A stretch of 64,000 nucleotides of DNA from Acidilobus saccharovorans 345-15 (GTDB lineage Archaea; Thermoproteota; Thermoprotei_A; Sulfolobales; Acidilobaceae). Position numbers and translations under genes: made by a program. The notes under the pieces were generated by a model. The model did not search any database. It worked only from the letters and a program-made list of their open reading frames with translations, and was not told where the DNA came from. This document shows positions 17,452-27,390 of this stretch, piece after piece. Where the stretch lies: the NCBI RefSeq assembly GCF_000144915.1, contig NC_014374.1, positions 992,001 through 1,056,000 of the forward strand, in the 5' to 3' direction. Position 1 is the stretch's first letter. Each line of letters begins with the position of its first letter.

Positions 17452-18171
17452 CTAAGCCGTGCCAGAGCCCTCAGCCACTTTACCTGCCATGAAGTCTTCA
17501 TAAGTGAAGGAGGGCTCCTGGCCTGGCTGGAGTAGGCCCCTGTTCCTCATTATTTCCCTCGTGAGGAGCCAATAGACAAGGGCCAAGCTCCTCCTGCCCT
17601 TGTTATTGGCAGGTATGATTAAGTCTACATCTTCTACCCTGCTGTCCGTGTCTGCAAGCGCCACCACGGGTACTCCTATCTTCGAGGCCTCCACCACTGC
17701 CTGCCTGTCAGTCCTGGTGTCGGTAACTACAACGACCTCAGGCTCCACGTATATGTCCAGCTTCGGGTTAGTGAATATGCCTGGCACTATCCTGCCAACC
17801 ACAGGCTTGCAGCCTATCTTTTCACACATGGCAGTGACGGGCCTCTGGCCATAGATTCTAGTGGCCACCACGGCTATCTTTGACGGGTCAAAGCTTGCCA
17901 GGAAGCGGCCCGCTATCCTTATCCTCTCATCTATCTTCTTCACGTCAAGCAGGTAGAAGCCATCAGGCAGCACCTTATAAACGAACTGCCTCATGTACTT
18001 TGTGCATATTTGGGTCCCATAAACGACGCCAGCCTTCTTGTAGAGGTCGGAGGAGACCAGCAGGCCCTGCTCCTCAGCCTCACTTATCTGTTGCCCCTCA
18101 ACTGACCTCTCCTCGGCCTCCTCCCTCTCAGCCTCAGGGTTAGGCTCTTCCTGCTTCTGTTCATCACTCAC
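17452..18171 (-). CDS. rps2: 30S ribosomal protein S2
   Basis: Archaeal S2/SA. A core of about 200 residues carries [16 protein letters not shown], the [22 protein letters not shown] region, [10 protein letters not shown] and [20 protein letters not shown]. There is an acidic N-terminal extension of about 38 residues ([15 protein letters not shown]). Its start overlaps the rpoN stop by 4 nt; it is the last gene of the ribosomal/RNAP operon. Confidence 0.97.
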   Translation of the reverse strand: MSDEQKQEEPNPEAEREEAEERSVEGQQISEAEEQGLLVSSDLYKKAGVVYGTQICTKYMRQFVYKVLPDGFYLLDVKKIDERIRIAGRFLASFDPSKIAVVATRIYGQRPVTAMCEKIGCKPVVGRIVPGIFTNPKLDIYVEPEVVVVTDTRTDRQAVVEASKIGVPVVALADTDSRVEDVDLIIPANNKGRRSLALVYWLLTREIMRNRGLLQPGQEPSFTYEDFMAGKVAEGSGTA

Positions 18172-18407
18172 TGGAGGTCACCCCTTCCCTCAACCCTTAG
18201 TCTATTCACCCTCACAGCGCTGTAGCTGGCCACCTGCTCTATATAAACAACGCTGGTGTAGAGGGTCCTTCTGCAGCAATACCTATAGACTCCCAGGTCG
18301 TCAAGCACCTTGCTTGGGTCCTCTCCAGCCTCAACCCTCCTACGGAACTCCTCCCAAAGGTGACCTAAGGGCGCACCGCAGGTCATGCACCTGACAGGGG
18401 GAAGCAA
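18168..18407 (-). CDS. rpoN: RNA polymerase subunit N (Rpb10)
   Basis: Zinc-bundle subunit of archaeal RNA polymerase. [20 protein letters not shown] with the CxxC knuckle and the paired YRYCCRRT supply four zinc cysteines. At 79 aa it is slightly longer than usual, with a C-terminal basic tail. It lies between rps9 and rps2 in the normal archaeal order. Confidence 0.97.
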   Translation of the reverse strand: MLPPVRCMTCGAPLGHLWEEFRRRVEAGEDPSKVLDDLGVYRYCCRRTLYTSVVYIEQVASYSAVRVNRLRVEGRGDLQ

Positions 18408-18414
18408 GCTCGGG

Positions 18415-18918
18415 TCACCTGTACGATGTCTGCCATCCCCTCCTCGCGCTGTACCTCATGTACTTCTCGGGCTCCGTCCTCCTCTGGTCGCCGGCCAGCA
18501 TAGTCCTGTCGTACTCCGTGAAGAGGTTCCTGAGCTTCTGCGCTATCGCCTTGCTCTGCTCGCAGTTGTCCTTACTGACAACGCACTTGTCGAAGAAGTC
18601 AACGAGCCCCCTAGCTATTGCCATCCTTACGGCGTCTGCCTGGCCCATAAAGCCTCCTCCGCGTACGCTGACATCTATATCTACTAGCCTAACTACTGCA
18701 TCACCGGCTATGATGAGGGGCTCCATCATCTTAAGTCTTGCCACCTCAACAGGCCACGTCTCTACAGGGACTCCATTGACCTTCACGCGTCCCTGGCCGG
18801 GCCTTATGTAGGCCCTGGCTATGGCGGTCTTTCTCTTGCCCACGGATATTATAACGTTGTTCTCGGCCTGAGCCTGCTTGGGCTGCGCGGTACCCTGCTC
18901 AGACATGGGCTCACTCAC
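18415..18918 (-). CDS. rps9: 30S ribosomal protein S9
   Basis: Family landmarks: [45 protein letters not shown], and the C-terminal basic tail [16 protein letters not shown] that reaches the P-site. The N-terminal 22 residues are Gln-rich. The start overlaps rpl13 by 4 nt. Confidence 0.97.
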   Translation of the reverse strand: MSEPMSEQGTAQPKQAQAENNVIISVGKRKTAIARAYIRPGQGRVKVNGVPVETWPVEVARLKMMEPLIIAGDAVVRLVDIDVSVRGGGFMGQADAVRMAIARGLVDFFDKCVVSKDNCEQSKAIAQKLRNLFTEYDRTMLAGDQRRTEPEKYMRYSARRGWQTSYR

Positions 18919-19385
18919 CTGCTCCAGCCGAGTTGCCTGGCTATATCTGCTAGTGTGGCATACTTTGACTTTGTGAGCTTCTCCACAGTCATATTGCTTG
19001 GGAGCTTTGTTGTATTCTTACCGGCAAGCTCCTTAGGCACTCCCACATAGACCCTCAGCCTAGAGTACGCCTCCTTGCCTTTGTCGTTCTTCGGCAGCAT
19101 GCCCCTTACCGCCTTCCTAACTAGCATCTGAGGGCTCCTGGCCCTCTTGGGCCTCCACTTCTCGGAGAGGTGCACCTTGACCCCAAGTATTGTCCTTCTA
19201 TAGAAGTAGACGAGCCTGACGGGGTCACCGCTCACAGCGACCTTGTCTGCATTTACTATAGTTACCCTTTTGCCGCTGAGGAGCTGCTTGGCCACATAGG
19301 TGGCAAGCCTGCCTAGTATGGCGCCGCTTCCGTCAATTATTAGCTCCTCCCGAGCCGCCTGCTGGCTCAACCATGAACACCTCAC
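18915..19385 (-). CDS. rpl13: 50S ribosomal protein L13
   Basis: L13 core: [49 protein letters not shown] and YVGVPKEL. It overlaps both neighbours by 4 nt. The first dozen residues could be an artefact of an early start; an internal start is possible. Confidence 0.96.
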   Translation of the reverse strand: MRCSWLSQQAAREELIIDGSGAILGRLATYVAKQLLSGKRVTIVNADKVAVSGDPVRLVYFYRRTILGVKVHLSEKWRPKRARSPQMLVRKAVRGMLPKNDKGKEAYSRLRVYVGVPKELAGKNTTKLPSNMTVEKLTKSKYATLADIARQLGWSR

Positions 19386-19738
19386 ACCAGTACCTTAACC
19401 TTGGTGTAGTCCTGCACCTCATTCACGGCGTCCCTGAGGGTTAAAATTCTTCCTCCCGCAGATGTTATTTGCTGCGCGGCCTTAGCCGAGAACGTGAAAG
19501 CTGCGACCGTGACCTTTTTATTTAACTTCCCCGTGCCTAACACCTTGCCGGGCACTATTATAAAGTCCCCATCTGACGCGTACCTGTTTATCTTGCTTAG
19601 GTTTACCTGAGGGCGCCTCCTGGCTGGTCTGCTCAGGAGCTCGGCAACTCTTCCCCAGACGGGCTTCTCCCTAGCCTTGGACCTAAGCAGCCTGAGAGTT
19701 TCAATCATAGTCTCATTTGTAGTCACTACCCTCCTCAT
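19382..19738 (-). CDS. rpl18e: 50S ribosomal protein L18e
   Basis: Archaeal/eukaryal L18e (L15 superfamily): SRPARRRPQVNLSKINRYA, VVPGKVLGTGKLNKKVTVAAF and GGRILTLRDAV. It is 118 aa, with 4-nt overlaps to rpoD upstream and rpl13 downstream. Confidence 0.96.
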   Translation of the reverse strand: MRRVVTTNETMIETLRLLRSKAREKPVWGRVAELLSRPARRRPQVNLSKINRYASDGDFIIVPGKVLGTGKLNKKVTVAAFTFSAKAAQQITSAGGRILTLRDAVNEVQDYTKVKVLV

Positions 19739-20613
19739 TTGGGTCCTACCTCCTCCACAACCTGCGCCTCCTCAAGCTCCTTTAACAGCTTATCTGCCTT
19801 CCTTGCGAGACAGTTTGTGGCCTCCCATATAATCCTTGCGGGTTCAAGGGCTCCAGTGGACTCCACCGTTAAGTAAAGCTTTGAGGGATCGTAGACGACC
19901 TTTATGGCGCCCTTACAGCTCTCCTCCTCACAGTACCTTAAGGCGCTGGTGTTGACTTTATAGTTCAGCTCCAGCCGGCCAGCGCTACCGCCCTTAATGG
20001 CTCCAACAAGGTCCTGGTAGGCCGAGATGCACTCCAGGCATTCAGATGTTACTTTTGATGGGTCATACTCGACGTGCACTGAGTACCTGAGGACCGCTAC
20101 TGAGGCCGGGCTCCACTTGCCGTGTTCGTAGCCCCTGCCTAGCCTTGCGTATCCGACTAAATGAATTCTTTGCCCGGGCGCCAGGTACACTATGGGCGTC
20201 TCAGGATAGATAGGCCTTATGTCAGGGTCTGAGAACTTTAGGTCTGATGCCTTTACATAGACGCCGCTGGCGGCGTCCTGAGGGACCTCATACTCCAGGT
20301 ACACCTGGGCAAAACAGTGAGAGTCGTTCTCGCTAGCGTTAGAGCACTCCTCAGGTGAGCCATACTTCCTGAGGGCTTCGTCAGACCTAAGGACCAAGAG
20401 TCCAAGCCTGTGAGCTATTATTTCGTCGTAGACGCTACTCTCATTGTCATAAAAGTACACGAAATCGACCGCCATGGTAGGGACTTCTGAGAGCGCAAGC
20501 CTCCTGAGAGCGTTGCCATAGGCCACAGGGAAGCCCTCCATAGACACGGTTATCCTGCTGTTGCCGAGCTCCACTATGCTAACCTTCTGGTCCTGCATCA
20601 GCTGTTCCCACAA
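19735..20613 (-). CDS. rpoD: RNA polymerase subunit D (Rpb3/alpha-like)
   Basis: Assembly-platform subunit of archaeal RNA polymerase. The alpha motif is at the N-terminus (SMEGFPVAYGNALRRLALSEVPTMAVDFV), with the dimerisation region near the C-terminus. The middle insert carries several cysteines (CSNASENDSHCF, CLECISAYQ, CEEESCKG), of the kind that hold Fe-S clusters in some archaeal subunits. It is separated from rps11 by an unusual 194-nt structured gap. Confidence 0.96.
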   Translation of the reverse strand: MWEQLMQDQKVSIVELGNSRITVSMEGFPVAYGNALRRLALSEVPTMAVDFVYFYDNESSVYDEIIAHRLGLLVLRSDEALRKYGSPEECSNASENDSHCFAQVYLEYEVPQDAASGVYVKASDLKFSDPDIRPIYPETPIVYLAPGQRIHLVGYARLGRGYEHGKWSPASVAVLRYSVHVEYDPSKVTSECLECISAYQDLVGAIKGGSAGRLELNYKVNTSALRYCEEESCKGAIKVVYDPSKLYLTVESTGALEPARIIWEATNCLARKADKLLKELEEAQVVEEVGPK

Positions 20614-20807
20614 CGGCTAGGATAGGTTTCAGTTATAAGTTGTAGGTAGTTCCGATGCAATTGAGACCAAACCGCCGTAGCGCAGCCCGAGGGCTAAACT
20701 CCCTGGGCTTTTAGTGCGGCCTCTCGTGACAGAGGGGCTAACGCAGCCCTGATAAAAGAGGCAAAAGTGCAAAGGTGTAAGGCCATGTAAAAATGCGAGT
20801 AATTGGT
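20614..20807. other. Structured noncoding gap between rps11 and rpoD
   Basis: A 194-nt interval inside an otherwise tightly overlapping operon. About 20690-20760 can form three consecutive hairpins: a long one with AGCCC/GGGCT plus AGGG/CCCT, then CCTCT(CGTGAC)AGAGG, then GGGCT(AACGC)AGCCC. There is no long ORF and no match to tRNA. It may be a leader/attenuator for rpoD or an independent RNA; the strand is unknown. Confidence 0.45.
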
Positions 20808-21215
20808 TCAGACCCTCCTTCCCCTTCTTCCTCCAGGCCTCCTTGTGGTGTCGTGAGGTATAGGGGTCACGTCCTCTATCCTTCCTACAACAAAGCCCGC
20901 CCTAGCGAGCGCCCTTATGGCGGCCTGGGCTCCAGGTCCTGGGGTCTTGGGACCGTGGCCCCCTGGGGCTCTGACCTTGATGTGTATGGCTGTTATTCCT
21001 CTGTCCATGGCCGTCTGCGCGGCCCTGGCGGCTCCAAGCATGGCTGCATACGGGGATGGCTTCTCGCGGTCAGCTTTAACTACCATACCGCCCGATATCC
21101 TTGCTGCCGTCTCAGCGCCGCTCATGTCAGTTATGTGAATAATTGTGTTGTTAAAGCTACTGTATATGTGAGCTACTCCCCACTTAAGCTCCCTGAGCGA
21201 CATCCTGCTCACCAC
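20808..21215 (-). CDS. rps11: 30S ribosomal protein S11
   Basis: [21 protein letters not shown], the [19 protein letters not shown] region and the C-terminal [21 protein letters not shown] are diagnostic. The start as given overlaps the rps4 end by 32 nt; a Met a few codons in (MSLRELKWG) would shorten the overlap. Confidence 0.97.
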   Translation of the reverse strand: MVSRMSLRELKWGVAHIYSSFNNTIIHITDMSGAETAARISGGMVVKADREKPSPYAAMLGAARAAQTAMDRGITAIHIKVRAPGGHGPKTPGPGAQAAIRALARAGFVVGRIEDVTPIPHDTTRRPGGRRGRRV

Positions 21216-21717
21216 CGGACTGCTGCGCGCTCGCCCTTAGCGGGCTTCCTGGGGCTATTTCTATTCTATCCTCCTCATCACGTGGGACGATGTAGCCTGG
21301 GCTCGTGACTCTCCTGCCGTTGATAGCTATATGCCCATGAGTTACCAGCTGCCTTGCCTGATAAATAGTCTTTGCTAGCCCCTTCCTGTAAACCAGCGTC
21401 TGAAGCCTCCTCTCAAGCACGTTCTCCGCTGTAAGCCCAAGCACGTCGTCCAGCACCGCGTCCTTGCCCACGAGTCCCATCCTGTACAGCGTGTCCAGTA
21501 AGTTCTTAGCTGCTATAGACCTCTCCTGCTCTGGCAGGGCCAGGAGGGACCTTGCCCTCAGCCTGAAGTTCCTCACTATAGACTCAGCTATCCAGACCTC
21601 CCTCTTGTTCCTAAGCCCATACTTACCTATCAGCTCTAGCTCGTGCTGAAGCCTGTCCTTTATCCAGGGGTGACCTGGGGTCAACCACTTATGTCTACTT
21701 TTCTTGGGATCCCCCAC
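21184..21717 (-). CDS. rps4: 30S ribosomal protein S4
   Basis: Archaeal S4: [20 protein letters not shown] start, an S4 RNA-binding domain ([40 protein letters not shown]) and the tail after [11 protein letters not shown]. Its start overlaps the rps13 end by 23 nt. Confidence 0.97.
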   Translation of the reverse strand: MGDPKKSRHKWLTPGHPWIKDRLQHELELIGKYGLRNKREVWIAESIVRNFRLRARSLLALPEQERSIAAKNLLDTLYRMGLVGKDAVLDDVLGLTAENVLERRLQTLVYRKGLAKTIYQARQLVTHGHIAINGRRVTSPGYIVPRDEEDRIEIAPGSPLRASAQQSGGEQDVAQGA

Positions 21718-22216
21718 TGCTGCTCACCTTACCCCCTTCACCACCAGCTCCTGGGACGGCCGCGGCCCTCTTAACGCCTACAGTCATTCCGGTCCTTCCA
21801 GTGGTGTGGGTCTTCTGGCCCCTGACTTTATATCCTAACTTGTGCCTAACCCCGCGCCAGGATCCTATCTTTATCTCCCTGTCTATGTCACGCCTTGCAA
21901 CGAATATCAGTTCAGCGCCTACTAAGTGTTTGTCCTGGCCGCTCTCATAATCCTTCCTTCTGTTATAAAGCCAGGAAGGCAGGCTGAGGCGCGTTAGGTC
22001 GTTAACCGCGTCCTCCAGCCTCTTTATGACGTCAGGCTGAAGGTAGCCTATGCGGGCCGTGGGGTCTATTCCGAGCTTTCTAGCTATGGCAAGGGCGGTA
22101 GCGTAGCCTATGCCCTTTATTCTAGAGAGTCCGTAGATTACAGTGTCTTCCCCTGGTATGTCCGTGTTTGCAATCCTTACAACCTGTGTAAAGGACGTTG
22201 ACTCCCTCTTGGACAT
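21695..22216 (-). CDS. rps13: 30S ribosomal protein S13
   Basis: Helix-two-turn-helix S13: [56 protein letters not shown] and [12 protein letters not shown]. The C-terminal Gly/Ser-rich tail is longer than usual. It follows rpl7ae by 12 nt. Confidence 0.97.
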   Translation of the reverse strand: MSKRESTSFTQVVRIANTDIPGEDTVIYGLSRIKGIGYATALAIARKLGIDPTARIGYLQPDVIKRLEDAVNDLTRLSLPSWLYNRRKDYESGQDKHLVGAELIFVARRDIDREIKIGSWRGVRHKLGYKVRGQKTHTTGRTGMTVGVKRAAAVPGAGGEGGKVSSSGGSQEK

Positions 22217-22228
22217 GCCCTAGTTACC

Positions 22229-22612
22229 TCACTTACCTGACTTAGACCTGAGCTCCTTTACCCTGTCTATTACTTTCTTTAGATCCTCGCCCGCTTCACC
22301 GGGATCTACTATCGCCACGCTGGCGGCCGCCACGTCTATCTTGACTGCCTCACCAAGCCTCTTCTTGCTGGGGACGTAGACGAAGGGTATCTTCTTGCTG
22401 TCACATAGAAGCGGCAGGTGCTCGACTATCTCAGGTGGATCAACATCAGTAGCTATCACCACTAGCTTTGCCGTACCACGCTCTACCGCCTTGGTGGTCT
22501 CGTTAGTGCCCTTCTTTACCTTGCCAGTTTCCCTTGCCTTAGTTACAAGCTTATACACGTCCTCCGCTAGATCGTCCGGCACCTCAAACAGCACGTAGCT
22601 GGGCTTAGACAT
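22229..22612 (-). CDS. rpl7ae: 50S ribosomal protein L7Ae (kink-turn binder)
   Basis: Multifunctional RNA-binding protein of the ribosome and of C/D, H/ACA and RNase P complexes. The core [40 protein letters not shown] and [15 protein letters not shown] is intact. It is the first gene of the operon, preceded by GGAGGAGGAT at about 22619-22628 and a TATA box at 22662-22670. Confidence 0.97.
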   Translation of the reverse strand: MSKPSYVLFEVPDDLAEDVYKLVTKARETGKVKKGTNETTKAVERGTAKLVVIATDVDPPEIVEHLPLLCDSKKIPFVYVPSKKRLGEAVKIDVAAASVAIVDPGEAGEDLKKVIDRVKELRSKSGK

Positions 22613-22661
22613 AGACCCTCATCCTCCTCCTAGCGTCGCTACGAATTCACCGCTGAGACGG

Positions 22662-22670
22662 GTTTAAAAG
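22662..22670 (-). promoter_or_regulatory. Promoter of the ribosomal/RNAP operon
   Basis: Minus-strand CTTTTAAAC is centred about 53 nt before the rpl7ae ATG at 22612, giving a leader of about 25-30 nt that includes a strong GGAGGAGG site. Confidence 0.55.
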
Positions 22671-22813
22671 AATAACTAGCCTTTAATAAGTCGAAAGTAA
22701 CCCATGGCCCTTAACTTGCGGGAGGTCTTCAAAGGAAGGCCTCTAGTCATTAAAAGGAAGGAGAACATGTTCGTTTTGATTATATTAATTAACTTCAAGA
22801 TAGCTTAGATCTA

Positions 22814-25036
22814 TTACAACGCAAGGAGTCCATGCACTAACATCCATACACCTAGGCTTGCGTTGGCGGCAACTATCATGGGCGCGAAGACCACCGAGAG
22901 AGTGTTAAGAACCTTTATTAATGGGTTCATCGATGGACCTGTGGTGTCCTTGAAGGGATCTCCCACGGTGTCACCAACCACTGCGGCTTTATGCGCATCG
23001 CTGCCCTTGCCTCCAAGCTTTGGATCAAGCCCGGCCTCTATGTATTTCTTAGCATTGTCCCAGGCGCCCCCAGCGTTAGCCATTAGCAAAGCCCTTGGAA
23101 CGCCAACCAATATAGCGCCCATGATAAGCCCTGCTATGGCCTGCCATCCAAGCAGGAGGCCGGCGGCAACAGGCGCTATTATGGCCACCAGCACTGGCAT
23201 CATGAACTCCTGTAAGGCCCTTCTTGTAGCTATGTCTACAACCCTGGCGTAGTCGGGCTTCTCCTTCCACTCCATTATGCCTGGCCTCTCTCTGAACTGC
23301 CTCCTTATCTCCTCGACTATCTCCATCGCGGTCTTTCCTACAGCTCCAAGGGTTCTGCTGGCAAGCACATAAACTACTACGGCACCTATCAGTGCGCCGA
23401 TGAGCACGTTAGGATTAATCACGCTTATGCCATTTAACAGGTCAACGGGGTCCGCTACATACTTCCCTGCAACGCTTATAACTTCAAATATGAAGCCTAT
23501 GAACAGGACCAGCGCTGCCATAGCGGCGCTGCTTATGGCGTATCCCTTGGTTGTCGCCTTAGTGGTGTTTCCCACGGCATCAAGAACGTCAAGCCTGTCC
23601 CTCACCTCCTCCGGCAGGCTCGCCATCTCGGCCACGCCAGCAGCGTTGTCGCTGACCGGTCCGAAGGAGTCAGCAGTTATTATTATGCCGGCCACCGACA
23701 GCAGGCCTACGGAGGCAAGGGCCGTCCCATATATGCCGGCGAGGAAGCCTGAGTATCCGCTGAGGACGCTGCTAGACACCAGCGAGCTGAAGGCGAAGTA
23801 CCCGAGGGCGTAGGTCAGGCCCAGCACGAACGCTATTAGTAGAATTACAGGTATGGCGCTTATTAGGCCATAAGCGTAGCCTGTAACTATTACGGTAGCG
23901 GGGCTTATTAGGGCCTGATTGGCTATATCCTTGACTGGTTTGTATGTGTAGTGCGTGTAGTAGCCGGTAAGCGCAAGCACCAGGGGGGCCACCACCGCCC
24001 CCAGGGAGGCCGCCAGCGGGGCTACCAGGGCCACCTTAAGGCCTAGGTTACCGAGCAGCGCCACACTGACTATGAAGAAGAGCGCTATGGATATCGCTAT
24101 GGTCTCATATATGTCGATCGATATCGCAGTGAGGGGGTGCTGGGATCCCTTCAGCCTCAGTATCGAGATCCCGACGAAGGTCGCTATCAGGGCCAGGGCG
24201 CCGTAAAGCAATGGCAGCACGACGAGCTGTGGGTATGTGGCTGACCAACCCATTATCCATGAAAGGAATATGGCACCTGTCACTATGACTATGTATGACT
24301 CGAAGACGTCGGCGGCCATGCCAGCCACATCGCCTACGTTATCGCCCACGTTGTCGGCTATAACTCCGGGGTTCCTTGGGTCGTCCTCAGGTATGCCCTT
24401 CTCCACCTTGCCTACAAGGTCAGCGCCGAGGTCCGCAGCCTTGGTGTAAATGCCCCCACCTACCCTCATGAAGAGGGTGACGAGGCTGGCGCCGAAGGCC
24501 ATAGATACTAGGGCCAGAGCCCATGAGCTTGGTATTATTGAAGTGAAGCCCATGTAGAGGGCGCTTATAAGGAACAGCGCAATACCTGCAAGTGAAAGCC
24601 CCATTACAGCGCCGGCACGCCAGGCCACCCTGAGCGAGGCGAAGGCGCTGTTCCTGGCGGCCATTGCGGCCCTTGAGGCAGACCTAGTAGTCACGTACAT
24701 GCCTATGTAGCCTGCGGCCATAGAGCCTAAAGCGCCAACTATGAACGCTGCAGCGGACGACCCTCCTAACGTGTAGCTGTGATTAACTGCCGAGATGCCT
24801 ATACCTATTATTATTGCCAGCGCCACCAGCACTATGGAGAGAGTCCTATACTGTCGGAACAAGTAGGCCTTGGCGCCGCTCGCAATAGCATCAGATATGA
24901 ACTTGATGTTCTCAGGCCCTGGGTCTTGGGAGAGCACCCACCTGGCAAGCCAAATAGCTATAACTATGCTTACGAAGCCCACCACTGCGCTAACAGAGGC
25001 TATCAATAAGTCTATTTTCATGCATGACGACACCAT
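22814..25036 (-). CDS. hppA: Membrane proton-pumping pyrophosphatase, K+-independent type
   Basis: Couples PPi hydrolysis to H+ export. There are about 16 transmembrane helices in 740 aa. The substrate loops are intact: DLGADLVGKVEKGIPEDDPRN and VIADNVGDNVGDVAGMAADV, with the matching loop near the C-terminus (GSDAHKAAVVGDTVGDPFKD). The motif GNTTKATTKG has Lys (about 493) where K+-dependent enzymes have Ala, which marks the K+-independent class. Two ATGs (25036 and 25021) lie in a repeated ATGCATG; MKIDLL at 25021 may be the true start. It helps hold internal pH in acid. Confidence 0.96.
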   Translation of the reverse strand: MVSSCMKIDLLIASVSAVVGFVSIVIAIWLARWVLSQDPGPENIKFISDAIASGAKAYLFRQYRTLSIVLVALAIIIGIGISAVNHSYTLGGSSAAAFIVGALGSMAAGYIGMYVTTRSASRAAMAARNSAFASLRVAWRAGAVMGLSLAGIALFLISALYMGFTSIIPSSWALALVSMAFGASLVTLFMRVGGGIYTKAADLGADLVGKVEKGIPEDDPRNPGVIADNVGDNVGDVAGMAADVFESYIVIVTGAIFLSWIMGWSATYPQLVVLPLLYGALALIATFVGISILRLKGSQHPLTAISIDIYETIAISIALFFIVSVALLGNLGLKVALVAPLAASLGAVVAPLVLALTGYYTHYTYKPVKDIANQALISPATVIVTGYAYGLISAIPVILLIAFVLGLTYALGYFAFSSLVSSSVLSGYSGFLAGIYGTALASVGLLSVAGIIITADSFGPVSDNAAGVAEMASLPEEVRDRLDVLDAVGNTTKATTKGYAISSAAMAALVLFIGFIFEVISVAGKYVADPVDLLNGISVINPNVLIGALIGAVVVYVLASRTLGAVGKTAMEIVEEIRRQFRERPGIMEWKEKPDYARVVDIATRRALQEFMMPVLVAIIAPVAAGLLLGWQAIAGLIMGAILVGVPRALLMANAGGAWDNAKKYIEAGLDPKLGGKGSDAHKAAVVGDTVGDPFKDTTGPSMNPLIKVLNTLSVVFAPMIVAANASLGVWMLVHGLLAL

Positions 25037-25261
25037 GCATATTAAGAAAATGAAAGTAGGGGGTTAAAAACTTTCTTAACTCACCATTAATACACACATT
25101 CTCTTATACAGTTTCTAGGATTCGCGTCTCCAGTTGCTTGCTCGCCTTTATCTTTTTCTCGGCAAGCTGTAACTACGAGGCGGCATCAGGTAAGGCCTGC
25201 AGCCTCAGAGCCACTGTCAGAGGGCAGAATGTAATATTTTCCTGGGGCCTACAGCATAAGG

Positions 25262-26092
25262 GTGAGAGGGCTGCTCTCCACGGTCAAAAGGTCTTTAATG
25301 CTTACGCTATCAGCTCCCATTAAGCCTGGGGCCGTCCACAGGCTTATGCCTGATAGCGACTTTGAGAGGAGGCTATACGAGGTCGTGGAGGTGGTTCCAT
25401 ACATAGATGAGGCCTACAAAAGGTCCCAGCTTGTTGCCGAAGGGAGGCTCTCCTCAAAGGACCTAGGGCTAGGCGCAATAATTGGCAAAGCGCTAAGATC
25501 GGCCTTTGACGCAAGCGGCGAGCTTCCCCTTGTGGGCCTTTGGAGCGCCGCCGTGGTAGCTGGGGCCGTGGAAGGCTACTCGGAGTCCGCCAACCTGAAA
25601 ATGCCTGATAACCTTAAAGTTGTAACCACCAGGCTGCTCTATGGCAGCTCTCTGTATGACGTTGAAGCGTTCATAGAATCTCTGAGCGATGTAGGCGACT
25701 CTGACCTGCTTCAGTTCCTTGAGAATAATGGAATATCCCCGAGCAACGTGCAGCTTAGGGCCCCTACCCTTGGCGATCTCTTCGAAATAGCTCAGGGGCT
25801 CGACAGGGGATTTATGATAAACGCTAAAGGCGTTGAACAGCTTATAGGACTAGTTAAGCTCTTTGACGAAGTAAAAGGCGTCATAGCCGGTATTGTTAAG
25901 GTTTATATGCAGCTCGCCAGTGAAGTCGTCAAAGGCTCGGGCATTGCTTTAACCTCCAGGTCCCTGGACCCTGGCCTCCTTCTTAAACTTGATAAAGCCC
26001 TAGTCCAAGACAGGGCTACGCTTAATAGAGTTCTTGGCGGCGTGTTCCTTACTTCATATATCTATGGCACTACCAAAGGGTTAGCAATCTAA
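25262..26092 (+). CDS. CitG/MdcB-like triphosphoribosyl-dephospho-CoA synthase family protein
   Basis: The N-terminal LSAPIKPGAVHRLMPDSDF matches the family signature 'sAPgKPGnVhr..d..', followed by an all-helical body with GLGAIIGKAL and PLVGLWSAA. Bacterial CitG makes the prosthetic group of citrate lyase from dephospho-CoA and ATP. No citrate lyase or malonate decarboxylase gene is visible, so an archaeal substrate difference is likely. It has a GTG start with TATA-like TAATATTTT about 30 nt upstream (leaderless). The remainder of 25037-25261 shows nothing else. Confidence 0.8.
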   Translation: MRGLLSTVKRSLMLTLSAPIKPGAVHRLMPDSDFERRLYEVVEVVPYIDEAYKRSQLVAEGRLSSKDLGLGAIIGKALRSAFDASGELPLVGLWSAAVVAGAVEGYSESANLKMPDNLKVVTTRLLYGSSLYDVEAFIESLSDVGDSDLLQFLENNGISPSNVQLRAPTLGDLFEIAQGLDRGFMINAKGVEQLIGLVKLFDEVKGVIAGIVKVYMQLASEVVKGSGIALTSRSLDPGLLLKLDKALVQDRATLNRVLGGVFLTSYIYGTTKGLAI

Positions 26093-26158
26093 GAGCTCAC
26101 CGTCGCGTAAGTACAAGAAATTAATGCCGCGCCCTGAGACGGCCCTTAATGACGATCC

Positions 26159-27130
26159 ATGAACTATAGGAGGCTCCCGAACGGCCTAGAGGTTTCCGAG
26201 CTGGGCGTCGGCGTTTGGTCACTTGTCACTGACGAGTGGGGCGCCGATACCAGCATAGCAGAGGATATCATTAAGGAGGCCCTAAACCTAGGCATAAACT
26301 TTTTTGACACGGCGGATGTTTATGGCAGAGGCAGAGGGGAGGAGATCCTTCACAGATCTCTAGGTCCAAAGATAAGTAACGTCGTTATTTTAACAAAGAT
26401 AGGCCTTGACTTTTACGGATGTGGCGGCGTAAAACCCAACTTCAACGTAGATTACCTTAGAGTGGCGCTATCCAGGTCCCTCGAAAGGCTCGGAGTTGGA
26501 TACGTTGACATACTTATGCTACATAACCCTGTCATGAATGTAATTAAGAGCCGTGATGTCTTCGAGTTTTTGAGGGAAGTCAAGAGGAGCGGTGAGGCAA
26601 AGATGGTAGGTGTCGCGCTGGGGCCCACGCTAGGCTGGGGCGAGGAGGGCAAGGCCGCCGTTTACATGGGTTACGAGGCGCTTGAGCACATATTCAACGC
26701 AATTGAGCAGCTTCCAGGGCTTGAGCTGCTCAAATTTGACGGCGTTGCTCAGTTCATCAGGGTGCCACACGCCTCAGACGTGCTCGACGAGGAGAGGTGG
26801 CCCCTGAAGCAAAGTCCAAGCCTTCACAGAAGCCTTAAGAGCTACTCATGGATTCAGCGCGCTTTGGCTGAATCGAAGGGTCTAGAAGATATTGCTAACA
26901 GAGCGGGGCTTAAGCTTTATGAGCTAGCCCTAAAGTATGTCCTTGCATATGAAAACGTGAGCTCTGTTCTGCCTAACATAACTTCAAGGCATGACCTTCA
27001 AAGGTTTGTAAACGCCGTGGAAAAGCCGCCTCTGGATAAGAGCGCAGTTGAGGAGGTGCTCTCCTATTGGAAGTCGCACCTTCTTGACTTAAACTATGAA
27101 AGTATTAACGAGACCGACAGGTTTAAACGG

Positions 27131-27139
<9 letters not shown>
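26159..27139 (+). CDS. Aldo/keto reductase
   Basis: NAD(P)H-dependent oxidoreductase with an (alpha/beta)8 barrel. Catalytic residues are recognisable: Asp and Tyr in FFDTADVYGRG, Lys in VILTKIG and His in ILMLHNP. The C-terminal NADP-binding part is less typical (YVLAYENVSSVLPNITS). The substrate is unknown. The stop codon is a single base away from the convergent tRNA-Ala gene. Confidence 0.88.
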
Positions 27140-27240
<101 letters not shown>

Positions 27241-27390
27241 ATTAGGACATCTTATAAACGTTAGCGCACCAAAATCAAACTATATCGTGATGAAGCCCTG
27301 CGCTCTCGAAGGTCTCAACTTACTACGCTCGACCTCGAGCTCTTTCGTCAGTTGTGTCCATTTACCGGCATTGCATTAGGTTGCGTAGGC

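Noticed and set aside
20690-20770. Possible tRNA in the rps11-rpoD gap
   Set aside because: Starts like a tRNA, but there is no T arm (GTTCGA) or matching acceptor stem.
22704-22808. 34-codon ATG ORF between rpl7ae and hppA on the plus strand
   Set aside because: Short, no family match, no clear ribosome site; kept only as a possibility.
27287-27340. GTGATGA resembling a C box
   Set aside because: No D (CTGA) or C' boxes at proper spacing follow.
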